A stretch of 64,000 bases of DNA from an uncultured Pseudomonadales bacterium (lineage in GTDB: Bacteria > Pseudomonadota > Gammaproteobacteria > Pseudomonadales > Azotimanducaceae), in NCBI GenBank assembly GCA_958296295.1, contig OY282460.1, positions 310,001-374,000 of the forward strand. Direction: 5' to 3'. The notes below the pieces were generated by a model, which saw nothing but the letters and a program-made list of their open reading frames with translations, was not told the origin of the DNA and did not search any database. Shown here one piece after another: positions 1-9,221 of the stretch. Numbering within the stretch: the stretch's first letter is position 1; every line of letters begins with the position of its first letter. A program made the position numbers and the translations under genes.

Positions 1-76
1 GCTCTTAGCGCGCCCGCCCGACGCGCCAGATCGGTGCCGACCGTCGTTTCGCCACGTTCAGCCCGTGGTCAGCGGC

Positions 77-3000
77 CTACCATGTGTCGATGTACGGGTA
101 CTTCTTGCCGGTCCGCGCCGGCCGTGGCGGTAGGCGCTTCAAGCTGCTGGCGATCCAGCTTCGGGTGTCGGCGGGGTCGATCACGTCGTCCAGTCCGCCT
201 CCCACCCCGGCGTTGATGGCCTTGGCGCCTTCGTAGGCGCCGGCCACGCGTCGCTCGAACTCCAGCCGCCTGGCCTCGGCGTCTTCAATGGCGGCCAGTT
301 CCTTGCGGTAGCCGAGCTTCACCGAGCCCTCGATGTTCATGCCGGCGAACTCCGCTGTCGGCCACGCGACGGTGAAGAAGCCCACTAGCGAACTGGCCCC
401 GCACATGGCTTGCACGCCCAGTCCATACGCCTTGCGCACCACCACGCCGAACAGCGGCGTCGTAAGGTTGGCGCCGGCGTTGAACATGCGCACGCAGTGG
501 CGCACCAGCGCCGTGCGTTCCACGTCCGGGCCCACCATCATGCCGGGGCAGTCCATCAGGCTGAGGACGGGGATGTCGAAGGCGTCGCAGAGGTGGATGA
601 AGCGGGCGCCCTTGTCCGCGCCGTCGGAGTCGATGGCGCCGGCGAGGTGATGCGGATTGTTGGCGATAACGCCCATAGGATGGCCTTCCACACGGATGAA
701 CGCCGTGATCACGCCGATGCCGAACTGCTCGCGGATTTCCAACACCGAGCCGGCATCCGCGATGGTGTGGACGATGTCCTTCATGTTGTACAGCCGCAGA
801 CGGTTCTCCGGCACGATGTGACGCAGCTTGCGTTGATCGTGGGCTTGCCAGTCCGCAGCGCGCCCTTGGAAATAGGAGAGGTACTTCTTCGCCACCTCCA
901 CGGCGTCGTCCTCGTCCTTGGCGAGGATGTCCACAACGCCGTTCGGCACTTGGAACGACATCGGCCCCACTTCCTCCGGCGTGTAGATGCCGAGGCCCCC
1001 GCCTTCGATCATCGCCGGCCCGCCCATGGCCACGGTGGTGCGCTCGGTGGCGATGATCACGTCGCAGCAAGCCACCAGCGCCGTGTTGCCCGCGAACGTG
1101 CGGCCGTTGATCACGCTCACCAAGGGCACGAGGCCCGAGAGTTGCGAGAAGCGCGTGAACGTGTGCGTGTCGAAGGCGACGCCGGGGCCGTTGCCGTCGT
1201 CGCCCGGACGCCCGCCCCCGCCTTCGCCGAACAGGATGAGCGGGATGCGGAAGCGGTGCGCCAACTCGAACATGCGGTCTTGCTTGTAGTGGTTGCGTCC
1301 GCCCTGGGTGCCTGCCAACACCGTGTAGTCGTAGTGGACGAACATGGTGCGGGCCGCTTCCTCGCCGAACAGATCGGCGTTCACCGTGCCGATGCCGGCG
1401 ATCAGGCCGTCCGCCGGCGTGTTTCTGCGCAGCGTCTCCATGTCGTGGCGACGATGCTGCCGGGCGACGACGAGCGGCCAGTACTCCTTGAAAGAACCCG
1501 GATCCATGAGCTGCGCGATGTTCTCCCGCGGCATCCGGTAGCCGCGCCCGTAGCGCTTCGCAACCGCTTCCGGGCGGTTTTCGTCCAGCACATAGGCGTG
1601 GCGCTCGTAGGTGAGCGCCAGATCCGGGCGAATGTGATCCGGGTCCGTCGCCTCCGCCCGCGCGACGGTGCCGACGGTCACCTGTGCTTCCTCGATGAAC
1701 ACGATCGGGTAGCCCTCGCGCACGACGTCGCCTTCGCCCATGGTCACTTCCCGGACAATGCCGTCGTGCGTGGCGGCGATGACGTGCTCCATCTTCATGG
1801 CCTCCACCACCGCCACCTGCTGGCCGGCACGCACCTGGTCCCCCGGGGCCACATCCAGCGCGACGATGGTGCCTTGGATGGGCGAGCTCACGCCGGTTGC
1901 GCCTTCCGGGCCGATTGGTTGACCGGCTTCATCCCCCGCCGCCACCGCAACCGTTTGCTCCGCTTTCACTTTCGCGTCGTGATCGAAGAGCGCGAGCGGA
2001 TCGCTGCTGTCCACCCGCGCCCCGGCGAAGCCGGTGCCGGTTGCCGCGGGTGCCGCCTCCGCGGCGACGAAACGGGAGCGGACGCCGGCCGGCGGCGCGG
2101 CGAGCTCGGTCAAACGCTCGTCCACCCAGCGCGTGTGAACGCGACCTGCGGCGAGATCCTCGTGGCCCAGCACATTCAGCAGGAACCCGATGTTGGTGCC
2201 CACGCCCTCCAAGCGGAACTCGGAGAGAGCGCGAGTGGCGCGGGCCACGGCGGTGGTGAAGTCCTTGGCGGGTGAGTGAGCGATCACTTTCGCGAGCAGC
2301 GAATCGAACGCGGTGCTGGTGCGATAGCCGGCGTAGCCGAAGCCGTCCGTGCGCACACCGGGGCCGCTGGGCGCTTCGTAGGCGGTCAGCGTGCCGCTTG
2401 ACGGCCGCACCGCGCCATCCTCGGCAATGGTCTCCATGTTCACGCGGGCTTGAATGGCGTACCCGCGCGGTTGGCGCGCTTGCGGGTCGTCAAGGCCCAG
2501 CTCGGCCAACGTGGCGCCAGCGGCCAGGCGAATCTGCGCTTGCACCAAATCCACGCCGGTCACTTCCTCGGTGACCGTGTGCTCCACTTGCAGGCGGGCG
2601 TTGGTTTCGATGAAGACGAACGGCTCGGCGGCGGTGCCGGATGCGTCCACCAGGAACTCGAAGGTGCCGAGGTTCTGGTATCCCTCGCGCTTGGCGAAAC
2701 GCAAGGCGGCGTTCACTAGCGCCTCGCGCAACTCGGCCCCGAGCGCCGGCGCGGGCGCGATTTCCACGACCTTCTGGTGGCGGCGCTGGACGCTGCATTC
2801 GCGCTCGCCGAGGTGCGTTACCCCGCCGGTGCGGTCACCGAGGACTTGCACTTCGACATGTCTGGCGCGGGGCAGAAATCGCTCCACATAGACGTCCGCC
2901 ACACCGAACGCGGCTTTCGCTTCGGATTGGCAGCGCAAGTAGGCGTTGTCGATCTCGGCAGCTTGGGAGACGACGCGGGTACCCCGGCCGCCGCCGCCGG

Positions 3001-3481
3001 CCACGGCCTTGATGATCATCGCGCCGCCGTTCAGGGACGCGAAGAAATCCTTGGCCTCTTGAAGCGAAACCGCGTGATCCAGCCCGCCCAGCACCGGCAC
3101 GCCGGCCGCCACGGCACGGGCGCGGGCGCGCCCCTTGTCCCCGAACAACGCCAAGTGATCCGGTATCGGCCCGATGAAAGCGATGCCGGCGTCCGCGCAT
3201 CGCCGAGCGAAACCGGCGCGTTCGGCGAGGAAGCCGTAGCCGGGATGGACGGCGTCGCAGCCGGTCGCCTTGGCCGCCGCGACGATGCCCTCCTCGTTCA
3301 GGTAGGCGGACGCGCCGCGCCCGTCCAAGGCGTGGTCTTCGTCCGCCACGCGGGTGTGGAGGCTCGTGGCGTCGTCTTGGGAATGCACCGCGACGGTGCG
3401 AATGCCGAGGTCGGCGGCTGCGCGGGCCACGCGGATGGCGACTTCGCCGCGGTTGGCGATGAGGAGCGCGTTGAATGTCAT
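77..3481 (-). CDS. Single-chain biotin-dependent acyl-CoA carboxylase (biotin carboxylase + biotin carrier + carboxyltransferase)
   Basis: The 1134-residue product joins all three activities of an acetyl/propionyl-CoA-type carboxylase. Residues about 1-450 are a biotin carboxylase (N-terminal LLIANRGEVAIRV, ATP-grasp glycine loop GGGGRGTR, EFLVD and NARLQVEHTVTE). A carrier domain follows, with the biotinylation motif EAMKMEH near residue 562. Residues about 640-1134 are a carboxyltransferase (GRTFAGNTALV; C-terminal half with IEGSVKLGYRKELAA). The expected reaction is ATP-dependent biotin carboxylation followed by transfer to an acyl-CoA; the substrate cannot be told from sequence. Most bacteria encode these parts separately, though a fused acetyl-CoA carboxylase family exists. 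The ATG start matches the conserved biotin carboxylase N-terminus. It may matter that the aroQ-accB locus at 55-56 kb has no accC. Confidence 0.93.
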   Translation of the reverse strand: MTFNALLIANRGEVAIRVARAAADLGIRTVAVHSQDDATSLHTRVADEDHALDGRGASAYLNEEGIVAAAKATGCDAVHPGYGFLAERAGFARRCADAGIAFIGPIPDHLALFGDKGRARARAVAAGVPVLGGLDHAVSLQEAKDFFASLNGGAMIIKAVAGGGGRGTRVVSQAAEIDNAYLRCQSEAKAAFGVADVYVERFLPRARHVEVQVLGDRTGGVTHLGERECSVQRRHQKVVEIAPAPALGAELREALVNAALRFAKREGYQNLGTFEFLVDASGTAAEPFVFIETNARLQVEHTVTEEVTGVDLVQAQIRLAAGATLAELGLDDPQARQPRGYAIQARVNMETIAEDGAVRPSSGTLTAYEAPSGPGVRTDGFGYAGYRTSTAFDSLLAKVIAHSPAKDFTTAVARATRALSEFRLEGVGTNIGFLLNVLGHEDLAAGRVHTRWVDERLTELAAPPAGVRSRFVAAEAAPAATGTGFAGARVDSSDPLALFDHDAKVKAEQTVAVAAGDEAGQPIGPEGATGVSSPIQGTIVALDVAPGDQVRAGQQVAVVEAMKMEHVIAATHDGIVREVTMGEGDVVREGYPIVFIEEAQVTVGTVARAEATDPDHIRPDLALTYERHAYVLDENRPEAVAKRYGRGYRMPRENIAQLMDPGSFKEYWPLVVARQHRRHDMETLRRNTPADGLIAGIGTVNADLFGEEAARTMFVHYDYTVLAGTQGGRNHYKQDRMFELAHRFRIPLILFGEGGGGRPGDDGNGPGVAFDTHTFTRFSQLSGLVPLVSVINGRTFAGNTALVACCDVIIATERTTVAMGGPAMIEGGGLGIYTPEEVGPMSFQVPNGVVDILAKDEDDAVEVAKKYLSYFQGRAADWQAHDQRKLRHIVPENRLRLYNMKDIVHTIADAGSVLEIREQFGIGVITAFIRVEGHPMGVIANNPHHLAGAIDSDGADKGARFIHLCDAFDIPVLSLMDCPGMMVGPDVERTALVRHCVRMFNAGANLTTPLFGVVVRKAYGLGVQAMCGASSLVGFFTVAWPTAEFAGMNIEGSVKLGYRKELAAIEDAEARRLEFERRVAGAYEGAKAINAGVGGGLDDVIDPADTRSWIASSLKRLPPRPARTGKKYPYIDTW

Positions 3482-3588
3482 TCGGAAGGTCTCGGTGCCG
3501 GCATGTACCTGCGGCTCGGTTGCGACTTGCGCATGTTATGCCATCCGAACAACCGCCGGGCCGGTTCTGTGCGATGCGCCCGAACAAG

Positions 3589-3663
3589 GGTCGGGAAGTG
3601 CGCTTCCGTGCGCCGTTCGCCATGTCCAAGTACGAGGTGACCTTCGAGGACTACGACTCCTGA
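3589..3663 (+). pseudogene. Fragment of a formylglycine-generating-enzyme-like (SUMF1/FGE-sulfatase) domain
   Basis: About 25 codons read GREVRFRAPFAMSKYEVTFEDYDS and then stop. This matches the start of the SUMF1/FGE-sulfatase fold (typically a hydrophobic FAIGKYEVT followed by FxxYDxF). Nothing recognisable continues downstream, where a full domain would need about 200 more residues. It is read as the stub of a deleted gene in the roughly 370 bp between the carboxylase start and the VOC gene. The rest of that gap shows no other coding signal. The match is by eye on a short stretch. Confidence 0.5.
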
Positions 3664-3852
3664 AGGCGAAGGGCGGGCGCGGCACGACGAGGCGCTGGAC
3701 CGGGGCTGGGGCCGCGGCCTCCTCCCAGCCGACGGGCGGCCATCGCGTGCGCGGCCGTTCTCGTGGGCCGCACATGGGCGCGCCCGGCGGAGGGCGACTT
3801 GGAGGTAACGTGCGCGGCGAAAGGCCGCCGCCGGAGTTGGTAAAGTGCTCGC

Positions 3853-4725
3853 ATGAGCAACGCCATCGTGCCCTGCCTGTGGTTCGACGACGAAGCCGAG
3901 CAAGCGGCCGCCTTCTACATAGAGGCGTTCCGCGATGGTCGCGTCCTGTCGCTCTCGCGCTATCCGCAATCCTTCGACAACCCCGCCGGCAAACCCCGCG
4001 GCGGCGTGATGGCGGTGGAGTTCGAGCTGGCCGGTTGCCGGTTCACCGCGGTGAACGGCGGGCCGGCGTTCACCGTGAATCCCAGAATCTCGTTCGTCGC
4101 CCATGTTGCCGGCGCAGCCGAGGCGAAGCGGCTGTTGGGCGCGCTAGGAGTCTGCGCCAAAGAGAAGGCGGAGAGTCTCGGCCGCGTCACAGACCGCTTT
4201 GGCGTCACATGGCAAGTGGCACGCGTTTGCGAAACGCCAACGCGGGTCGCGCCGTGTTTGGGATTTTTCGGCGGCCAGCGTGGCCAAGCCGATGCGGCTC
4301 TGGCATTCTACGCGAGCGTTTTCCCGGGTTCGGCAATGACGAGCGGCGCAAGCCGCACCGCAAGCGCCGCGGGCGAGGGTGCGCATCGGCACGGGCGCCT
4401 CGTATTTCGCGGTGGCGAGATCTTGGCGCTGGATAGTCATCTGGACTACGATGGCGGCTTCAACGAGGGGGTTTCGTTGCAGGTGTTGTGCAGTGCGCAA
4501 AAGGACGTGGACCACTATTGGCACGCGTTGTCCCAAGGGGGAAGCGCCGGCATGTGCGGCTGGCTCCGCGACTGTTTCGGCGTTCATTGGCAAATCGCGC
4601 CGGCGCGTTCCATCGACTGGCTGTGCAGCCGGGACGACGCGGCCCGGGACCGGGTGTTCGCGACGATGATGGAAATGCGCAAGCTCGATGTCCAAGCGCT
4701 GCAACGGGCGTTCGATGGCGAGTGA
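3853..4725 (+). CDS. VOC-superfamily protein with two PhnB-like domains
   Basis: This 290-residue protein contains two tandem units of the PhnB / 3-demethylubiquinone-methyltransferase-like type. The first begins IVPCLWFDDEAEQAAAFYIE and the second, near residue 135, has VAPCLGFFGGQRGQADAALAFY. Each shows the family's wFdd-A-eAa-FY opening and a G-V-WQ(I/V) end (GVTWQVARV; GVHWQIAPA). Members of the vicinal-oxygen-chelate fold include metal-dependent lyases and dioxygenases as well as non-catalytic binding proteins, so no reaction can be assigned. The ATG is preceded by an intergenic region and the coding start fits the conserved first strand. It stands alone, followed by the dioxygenase gene. 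Confidence 0.85.
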   Translation: MSNAIVPCLWFDDEAEQAAAFYIEAFRDGRVLSLSRYPQSFDNPAGKPRGGVMAVEFELAGCRFTAVNGGPAFTVNPRISFVAHVAGAAEAKRLLGALGVCAKEKAESLGRVTDRFGVTWQVARVCETPTRVAPCLGFFGGQRGQADAALAFYASVFPGSAMTSGASRTASAAGEGAHRHGRLVFRGGEILALDSHLDYDGGFNEGVSLQVLCSAQKDVDHYWHALSQGGSAGMCGWLRDCFGVHWQIAPARSIDWLCSRDDAARDRVFATMMEMRKLDVQALQRAFDGE

Positions 4726-4788
4726 GCCGGGTTCGGGGTCGAGGCCCCCACCGCCTGCGGCAGTGCCGCTGCGCGTTCGTCTCTATTC

Positions 4789-5982
4789 TTGGACGATCCG
4801 CGCCAAACGGGTTCAGACATCGTGACCCAACCCGATCGCGCCTCCTCCGCCTCCGGCCGCCTGCCCGCGGTGGCCGATGCCGACGACGCATTGGCGCGGC
4901 TGCGCGAGGAGAATGCGCGACTTCGAGAGGAACTCGCCCAACTGCGCGCAGTCGCGAACGAGACGACGGCAGCCGATGCCGGTTGGGAGACGGAAATGCG
5001 CCGCGGCATTGGCTACGCGGATGGCCGTTCGCCGACGAGTTCGCTTTCGGCCGGCCGGTTGCTCAAGCAGCTCGCCGGCATCTCTAAAGAACGCATGAAG
5101 ACGGGGCGCGTTCGCGACAGCCGCGAATTCGACTATCTCCCCAAGGAGACGACTGACGAGGCGCGGCTCGAAGCGGACTTCGTGCGCTGGGGCTATTGCG
5201 TGGTGAAGGACGCCATGTCGCCCCGGCAAGTGGCCGCGCAGCTCGAACGCCTGTCGGATCAGGCTGCCGCCGAGCGACGCGCGAACGCGGCCACAATCAC
5301 CGGTCGCAACGAAACCGCGCAGCTGGTCGCCAACTTGGTGCTCAAAGGCGCGGTGTTCCGCGCTGCGGTGGAGTTCAAGGAAAGCGCCGCGCAACGCGGG
5401 CCGCTGGTGGATCGGTTGCTCACCAAGGTGATGGGCGAGGGTTTCGGTTTGGGCTGCGCCCACGGCTCCATCGTCCACCAGGGCGGCGGCTTGCAGGAAC
5501 TGCACATCGACCAGGTCTCCATGCCGCTGCCCTATCCGCCGTTCCCGTTCGGATCTCTCATCATCTGGTGCTACACGGAGTTCAACCTGGCGGCCGGCGG
5601 CACCTACATCGTGCCCGGTTCGCATCGCGCCGCCAGCGGCGCAACACGCTTTCGTGCCGGTGCCGACTTGCTGCGGCTGGTGGACGGCGAGCCCGGCTTG
5701 GTGGCCATCTGCGCCTCGCCGGGCAGTTGCGTTCTCACCGACACGCGGGTGCTGCACTGTGGCGGCCGGCGCACCGCCGAAGGCACGCGCTACGCCATGC
5801 GCTGCCATTACAACCGGCATTTCATGCGGGCGCTGCACGAGCAATCCAACGCCAATGTGCATGTGCCGGACGACGTGTACGTCCTGCTCTCGGAGCGCCT
5901 GAAGCGGATGATGGGAATCACCGCGAACAACCACGCGCCCATCGGCGAGCTGTCGATGGACGGCGGGGACGCGCCGCGCTAA
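4789..5982 (+). CDS. Phytanoyl-CoA dioxygenase (PhyH)-like Fe(II)/2-oxoglutarate oxygenase
   Basis: The 397-residue protein has an acidic N-terminal stretch predicted to be coiled coil (DDALARLREENARLREELAQL), then a PhyH-type jelly-roll domain. The iron-binding HxD is visible in LQELHIDQVSMPL, and a distal histidine with an arginine in VLHCGGRRTAEGTRYAM. FNLAAGGTYIVPGSHR is the typical double-stranded beta-helix segment before the distal histidine. The expected reaction is hydroxylation of an unknown substrate with 2-oxoglutarate and oxygen. The coiled-coil extension is unusual for the family. An in-frame GTG at 4822 is an alternative start. The gene converges on the next one and the two overlap by 4 bp at their stops. 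Confidence 0.85.
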   Translation: MDDPRQTGSDIVTQPDRASSASGRLPAVADADDALARLREENARLREELAQLRAVANETTAADAGWETEMRRGIGYADGRSPTSSLSAGRLLKQLAGISKERMKTGRVRDSREFDYLPKETTDEARLEADFVRWGYCVVKDAMSPRQVAAQLERLSDQAAAERRANAATITGRNETAQLVANLVLKGAVFRAAVEFKESAAQRGPLVDRLLTKVMGEGFGLGCAHGSIVHQGGGLQELHIDQVSMPLPYPPFPFGSLIIWCYTEFNLAAGGTYIVPGSHRAASGATRFRAGADLLRLVDGEPGLVAICASPGSCVLTDTRVLHCGGRRTAEGTRYAMRCHYNRHFMRALHEQSNANVHVPDDVYVLLSERLKRMMGITANNHAPIGELSMDGGDAPR

Positions 5983-7397
5983 GCGCGATTGCGCCGCGCC
6001 ACGTGGCTTGCGGCGTTCATGGAGTGCCAGAACCAGGCGGTCGTGTTGGGGTAGTCGGGCAAATCCGGGCCAAGGTCGTCGTCTAGCGCGGCGAGCGCGT
6101 CTCGGACGTTGGCGACGCAGTCGCCATAGCGGGTTCGCCAATCGCGTTGCGTTTGGGCGAGCCGGTGCGCGAACGAATCCCGGGCGGCTTTGCCTTTCGG
6201 GGTGAGAAGCACTCGGCGGGTCTTGTCGCTCGGTCTGCCGGGGGTCACGACGGTCACCAAGTGCCGTTCGGTGCCGGATTTGCCGTTGCCGCGAACATCG
6301 CCCAGCTCGATGGCTTGGCCGAGCGGCAGGCCTTCGTCGGGGATGTGCCGGAGCAGGTTGGTGGTGAAGTTCAGCCCTGCGGCGTAACCCTCGACGTCCC
6401 ATTCGTAGTCGATGGTGAACTGGGCGAGGGCTTGTGAAAGCAAGGCGTGCAACGGCAAGGGGGCGGTGTCGTCGCCGACCTTGCGCAACACCACGGGCCA
6501 CTCCTCGCCGTGGTGCGGAAGGCGTGGCGGGCCGGGTTGCGCGGCAACGAAGCTGCCGCCGGTAACGCTGGCGTCGGCGGGGCCGTAACCCGTCAGGTGC
6601 CACGGCAGTTCGATTTCGAACTGCTTGGTGAGGGCCACCAGAGCGCCGCGCAAGGCGTTGATGCGGCGCTTGCCGAAGCGGTCTCGCCAAGCGGCTTCCC
6701 CGGCGGCGATGAAACGAGGGCCCGCATCGTGGGCGAGCATTCCGGCGTCGGTCAACCGCAGTTTGGGGACGCCGTCTCGCCGTTCCACAGCCAGCCAGCC
6801 GAGTCGCTGCAAGTCCCGGGTCACGGCGCGGGCGCCCCGGCGCGACAACACCGTCCGCTCTGGCAGATCGCGTTGGCGGATCGCCTCTTCGCCGATGCCG
6901 CGCAAGACGTTGCACCAAACGCCAAGCGCGGGTTTCGGCTGTTGCCCTTGCGCGGGCAACGCCTCGTAATCGCGCTCGAACGCGACCAGCGCTCGGCTCA
7001 GCAGGAACAATAGTGGCGTCCCGGCGAGCGCGACGACGGGACGCGGCGGCCCCATCGGTGCCGCACTAGCGTAAGTCAGCGCGCGCAGGAACACCGCGAG
7101 CTGGCCCGTGGTGCAGGCGTAGTGAACCGCGCCCTTGGTGGCGCACGCGCACGCGCTCGCGGCACTGGCGGTGACGGGTGCCTTGCCGTCCAAACGCTGC
7201 CCGCGGCCCATGCGGGAGAAGATGAAGGCCACCACCAGGCGAGCGGCCTCCCCGTGCGCGTCGTCGTCGAACACCAACGCGGCCACGGCGTTGTCACCTT
7301 CCACATGGACATGGCTGCCCCTGCCCCGGACGGGCGCGACGACGATGCCGGGAAGTGTCGCGAAGAGCGCCCGCGCCCGGTCGGCGCTGTCCGTCAC
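5979..7397 (-). CDS. Unrecognised protein with two winged-helix-like repeats
   Basis: I do not recognise the family. Reading from GTG at 7397 gives 472 residues; the open frame continues upstream into the DUF35 gene, so the start is uncertain (ATG at 7496 is the alternative). Two segments look alike. One runs LLSRALVAFERDYEAL ... LRGIGEEAIRQRDL ... VTRDLQRLGWLAVERRDG and LRLTDAG. The other runs LLSQALAQFTIDYEWD ... LRHIPDEGLPLGQ ... RHLVTVVTPGRPSD and VLLTPKGKAARDSF. Both end in the sequence typical of a MarR-like wing followed by (L)T(D/P)xG. The N-terminal 100 residues (LPGIVVAPVRGRGSHVHVEG) match nothing I know. DNA binding is an inference from these repeats. Confidence 0.7.
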   Translation of the reverse strand: MTDSADRARALFATLPGIVVAPVRGRGSHVHVEGDNAVAALVFDDDAHGEAARLVVAFIFSRMGRGQRLDGKAPVTASAASACACATKGAVHYACTTGQLAVFLRALTYASAAPMGPPRPVVALAGTPLLFLLSRALVAFERDYEALPAQGQQPKPALGVWCNVLRGIGEEAIRQRDLPERTVLSRRGARAVTRDLQRLGWLAVERRDGVPKLRLTDAGMLAHDAGPRFIAAGEAAWRDRFGKRRINALRGALVALTKQFEIELPWHLTGYGPADASVTGGSFVAAQPGPPRLPHHGEEWPVVLRKVGDDTAPLPLHALLSQALAQFTIDYEWDVEGYAAGLNFTTNLLRHIPDEGLPLGQAIELGDVRGNGKSGTERHLVTVVTPGRPSDKTRRVLLTPKGKAARDSFAHRLAQTQRDWRTRYGDCVANVRDALAALDDDLGPDLPDYPNTTAWFWHSMNAASHVARRNRA

Positions 7398-7506
7398 GGG
7401 TCGCGCTCGGCGATTGGCCCGAACCACGCCACGCAACCGATCTTCGCTACGCCGCCTTCGAGCGGCGCCCGGCGCAGGCTTGTTCGGCCCATGCATGGGT
7501 GCCGAA

Positions 7507-7950
7507 TCAGGACTCCACCCGCCACTGCACCAGCGTGAACGGCGGGTCTTCCTCCTTGTGATGCTCGAAAACGGCCCGCACCGTGGCCCCAATTCGCACC
7601 TTCTGATGCGGGTCGCCCAACAGATTGCCCACCATGCGCGCGTCGTCGTGCTCGGGGAACTCCACCAGCACGACAATGTACGGCCCCTGCTCCCGCAGCG
7701 CCGGATGCACGGGATGCCACACCCGCTCGTAGCTGTAGATGCGGCCAACCAGCGGCACATTGTCAAAGGCCAAGTCGTCGCTGTGGCATTGGTGGCAGAT
7801 CCACTCCGGCCCCCACTGCCAAGCGCCGCATTGGTTGCAACGCTGCATCACCAAGCGCTCTTCCGCCGCGGCCTGCCAGTACGGCGCGTCCAAGCCGTCC
7901 GGGGCGGGCACGGGTTTCGGCAAACCGGGTTGCAGATAGGCATCGCTCAC
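7507..7950 (-). CDS. DUF35 / Zn-ribbon OB-fold protein, partner of thiolase-like protein
   Basis: The 147-residue protein has the two-part layout of the DUF35 family: an N-terminal helix (APYWQAAAEERLVMQRC), a rubredoxin-like zinc ribbon with CNQCG and CHQCH, and then an OB-fold (GRIYSYERVWHPVHPAL ... VLVEFPEHDDARMVGNLL). In this family the protein pairs with a thiolase-like subunit, and the OB-fold is thought to help acyl-CoA binding. Here the start overlaps the stop of the thiolase-like gene by 4 bp, so the two are translationally coupled. The actual acyl-CoA substrate is unknown. Confidence 0.92.
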   Translation of the reverse strand: MSDAYLQPGLPKPVPAPDGLDAPYWQAAAEERLVMQRCNQCGAWQWGPEWICHQCHSDDLAFDNVPLVGRIYSYERVWHPVHPALREQGPYIVVLVEFPEHDDARMVGNLLGDPHQKVRIGATVRAVFEHHKEEDPPFTLVQWRVES

Positions 7951-9134
7951 AACGTCGCCTCCGATCCGAAGATGCTTGAACTCACCGGTGTGACCATGGG
8001 GCCGGAAACCACCATCGAAACGTCCACGTTCTCCACCTGATTGGGAGAGGCGCCGCGAATCTGCCGCACCGCTTCGATGTTGAGTTCAAGGCCGTGCATG
8101 TAGCACTCGGCGAGGTTGCCGCCGCTGGTGTTCGTGGGGAGTTTGCCGTTCGGCGCGATGAGATTGTCCTTGTTGAAGAACTCGTTGCATTCGTCCGGAC
8201 CGCAGAAGCCGTGCTCCACCATGCTCATCAACACGCCGCCGGTGAAGTTCTCGTAGCATTGCAGCACGTCGACGTCCGCCGGGCCGCATTTCGCCATGTC
8301 GTAGAGCCTCGGCACGCAGGTCTTGAAGTTCGACGTCGCGTAGTCCGGCGTGTTGTGAACGCTGGCTCCGGCGCGATAGTGCGAGCCGGTCACCGCGCTC
8401 AGCACGTACACCGGCGGGTGATCGAAGTCCTTGGCGCGTTCGGCCGGCACGACGATCATCGCCGCGGCGCCGTCGTTCTCCAAACAGCAGTCGTACAAGT
8501 GGAAGGGCTCGACGATCCAGCGCGAGGCTTCGTACTTCTCTTCGTCCAGCGGCCGGCGGTGCATCACGGCGCGGGGGTTGTTCTGCGCGTGATGGTAGGA
8601 GGCGAGCGAGATGGCCCGCAGCGCCGGTTGCTCCACGCCGTGATCGTGCATGAAGCGCGTCACCTTCATGGCGAACGTCTGCGCCGGCGACATCAAGCCG
8701 TAGGGGGTGGTGTAGGCGCCGGCGCCGGACACGACATTGCCGCGGGAGCCTTGGCCGAAGCGCCCGAACTGGCCTTGCGCCAAGGCGCGGAACACCACGA
8801 CGCACTCGGCAAGGCCGGTGGCGACCGCCGAGACCGCGTGGGCGATCGCCGCGGAACCGCCACCGCCTCCGCCGCCCCACTGCATGTTGGAGAAGCGCAG
8901 ATCGTGGCAGCCGAGCGCGTTGGCCAAACGTGACGGGTCGCTGCGGTCGTTGGAGAAAGAGGCGAAGCCGTCCACGTCCTTCGGCGAAATGCCGGCGTCC
9001 GCGCAGGCGGCCAGAATCGCCTTGAGCGCCAGCTTGAACTCGGCGTCTGGCGATTGGCCGCGCTTGTAGTAGGTGGTTTCGCCAACGCCGACGACAGCGG
9101 CGGTGCCCCGCAGGGTTCGTGAGGTTTGTCCCAT
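7947..9134 (-). CDS. Thiolase-like acyl-CoA protein (lipid-transfer/SCP-2 thiolase family)
   Basis: The 395-residue product is a thiolase-fold protein of the type paired with DUF35 partners. It has the N-terminal AAVVGVGETTYYKRGQS, a GGGGGGSAAIAHAVSAV segment where classic thiolases carry the nucleophilic Cys region, a middle HNTPDYATSNF, and the C-terminal GNLAECYMHGLELNIEAVRQIRG. The canonical C-terminal CxG catalytic motif of degradative thiolases is not evident. Many members act as aldolases or lipid-transfer proteins with a DUF35 subunit, for example in steroid side-chain degradation. It is the first gene of a two-gene operon. A second such pair lies at 29.7-31.5 kb. Confidence 0.9.
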   Translation of the reverse strand: MGQTSRTLRGTAAVVGVGETTYYKRGQSPDAEFKLALKAILAACADAGISPKDVDGFASFSNDRSDPSRLANALGCHDLRFSNMQWGGGGGGGSAAIAHAVSAVATGLAECVVVFRALAQGQFGRFGQGSRGNVVSGAGAYTTPYGLMSPAQTFAMKVTRFMHDHGVEQPALRAISLASYHHAQNNPRAVMHRRPLDEEKYEASRWIVEPFHLYDCCLENDGAAAMIVVPAERAKDFDHPPVYVLSAVTGSHYRAGASVHNTPDYATSNFKTCVPRLYDMAKCGPADVDVLQCYENFTGGVLMSMVEHGFCGPDECNEFFNKDNLIAPNGKLPTNTSGGNLAECYMHGLELNIEAVRQIRGASPNQVENVDVSMVVSGPMVTPVSSSIFGSEATL

Positions 9135-9221
9135 AGCAAGTGCCTGGTTGTTTGTCGGTCAGGGCAACCGTCTCGACCTGGCCGGAATACGCGTCTTCGT
9201 GTGCGCCCCGTCGAGCGACGG

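Noticed and set aside
410..2275. 621-codon plus-strand frame across the carboxylase
   Set aside because: Mirror frame of a strongly conserved GC-rich gene; no start context or homology.
4813..6918. 701-codon minus-strand frame
   Set aside because: Spans the antisense of the dioxygenase and an out-of-frame part of the winged-helix-like gene; composition is Arg-rich noise.
7398..7766. N-terminal extension of the winged-helix-like protein
   Set aside because: Overlaps the DUF35 gene in another frame and reads Trp/Cys/Arg-rich nonsense.
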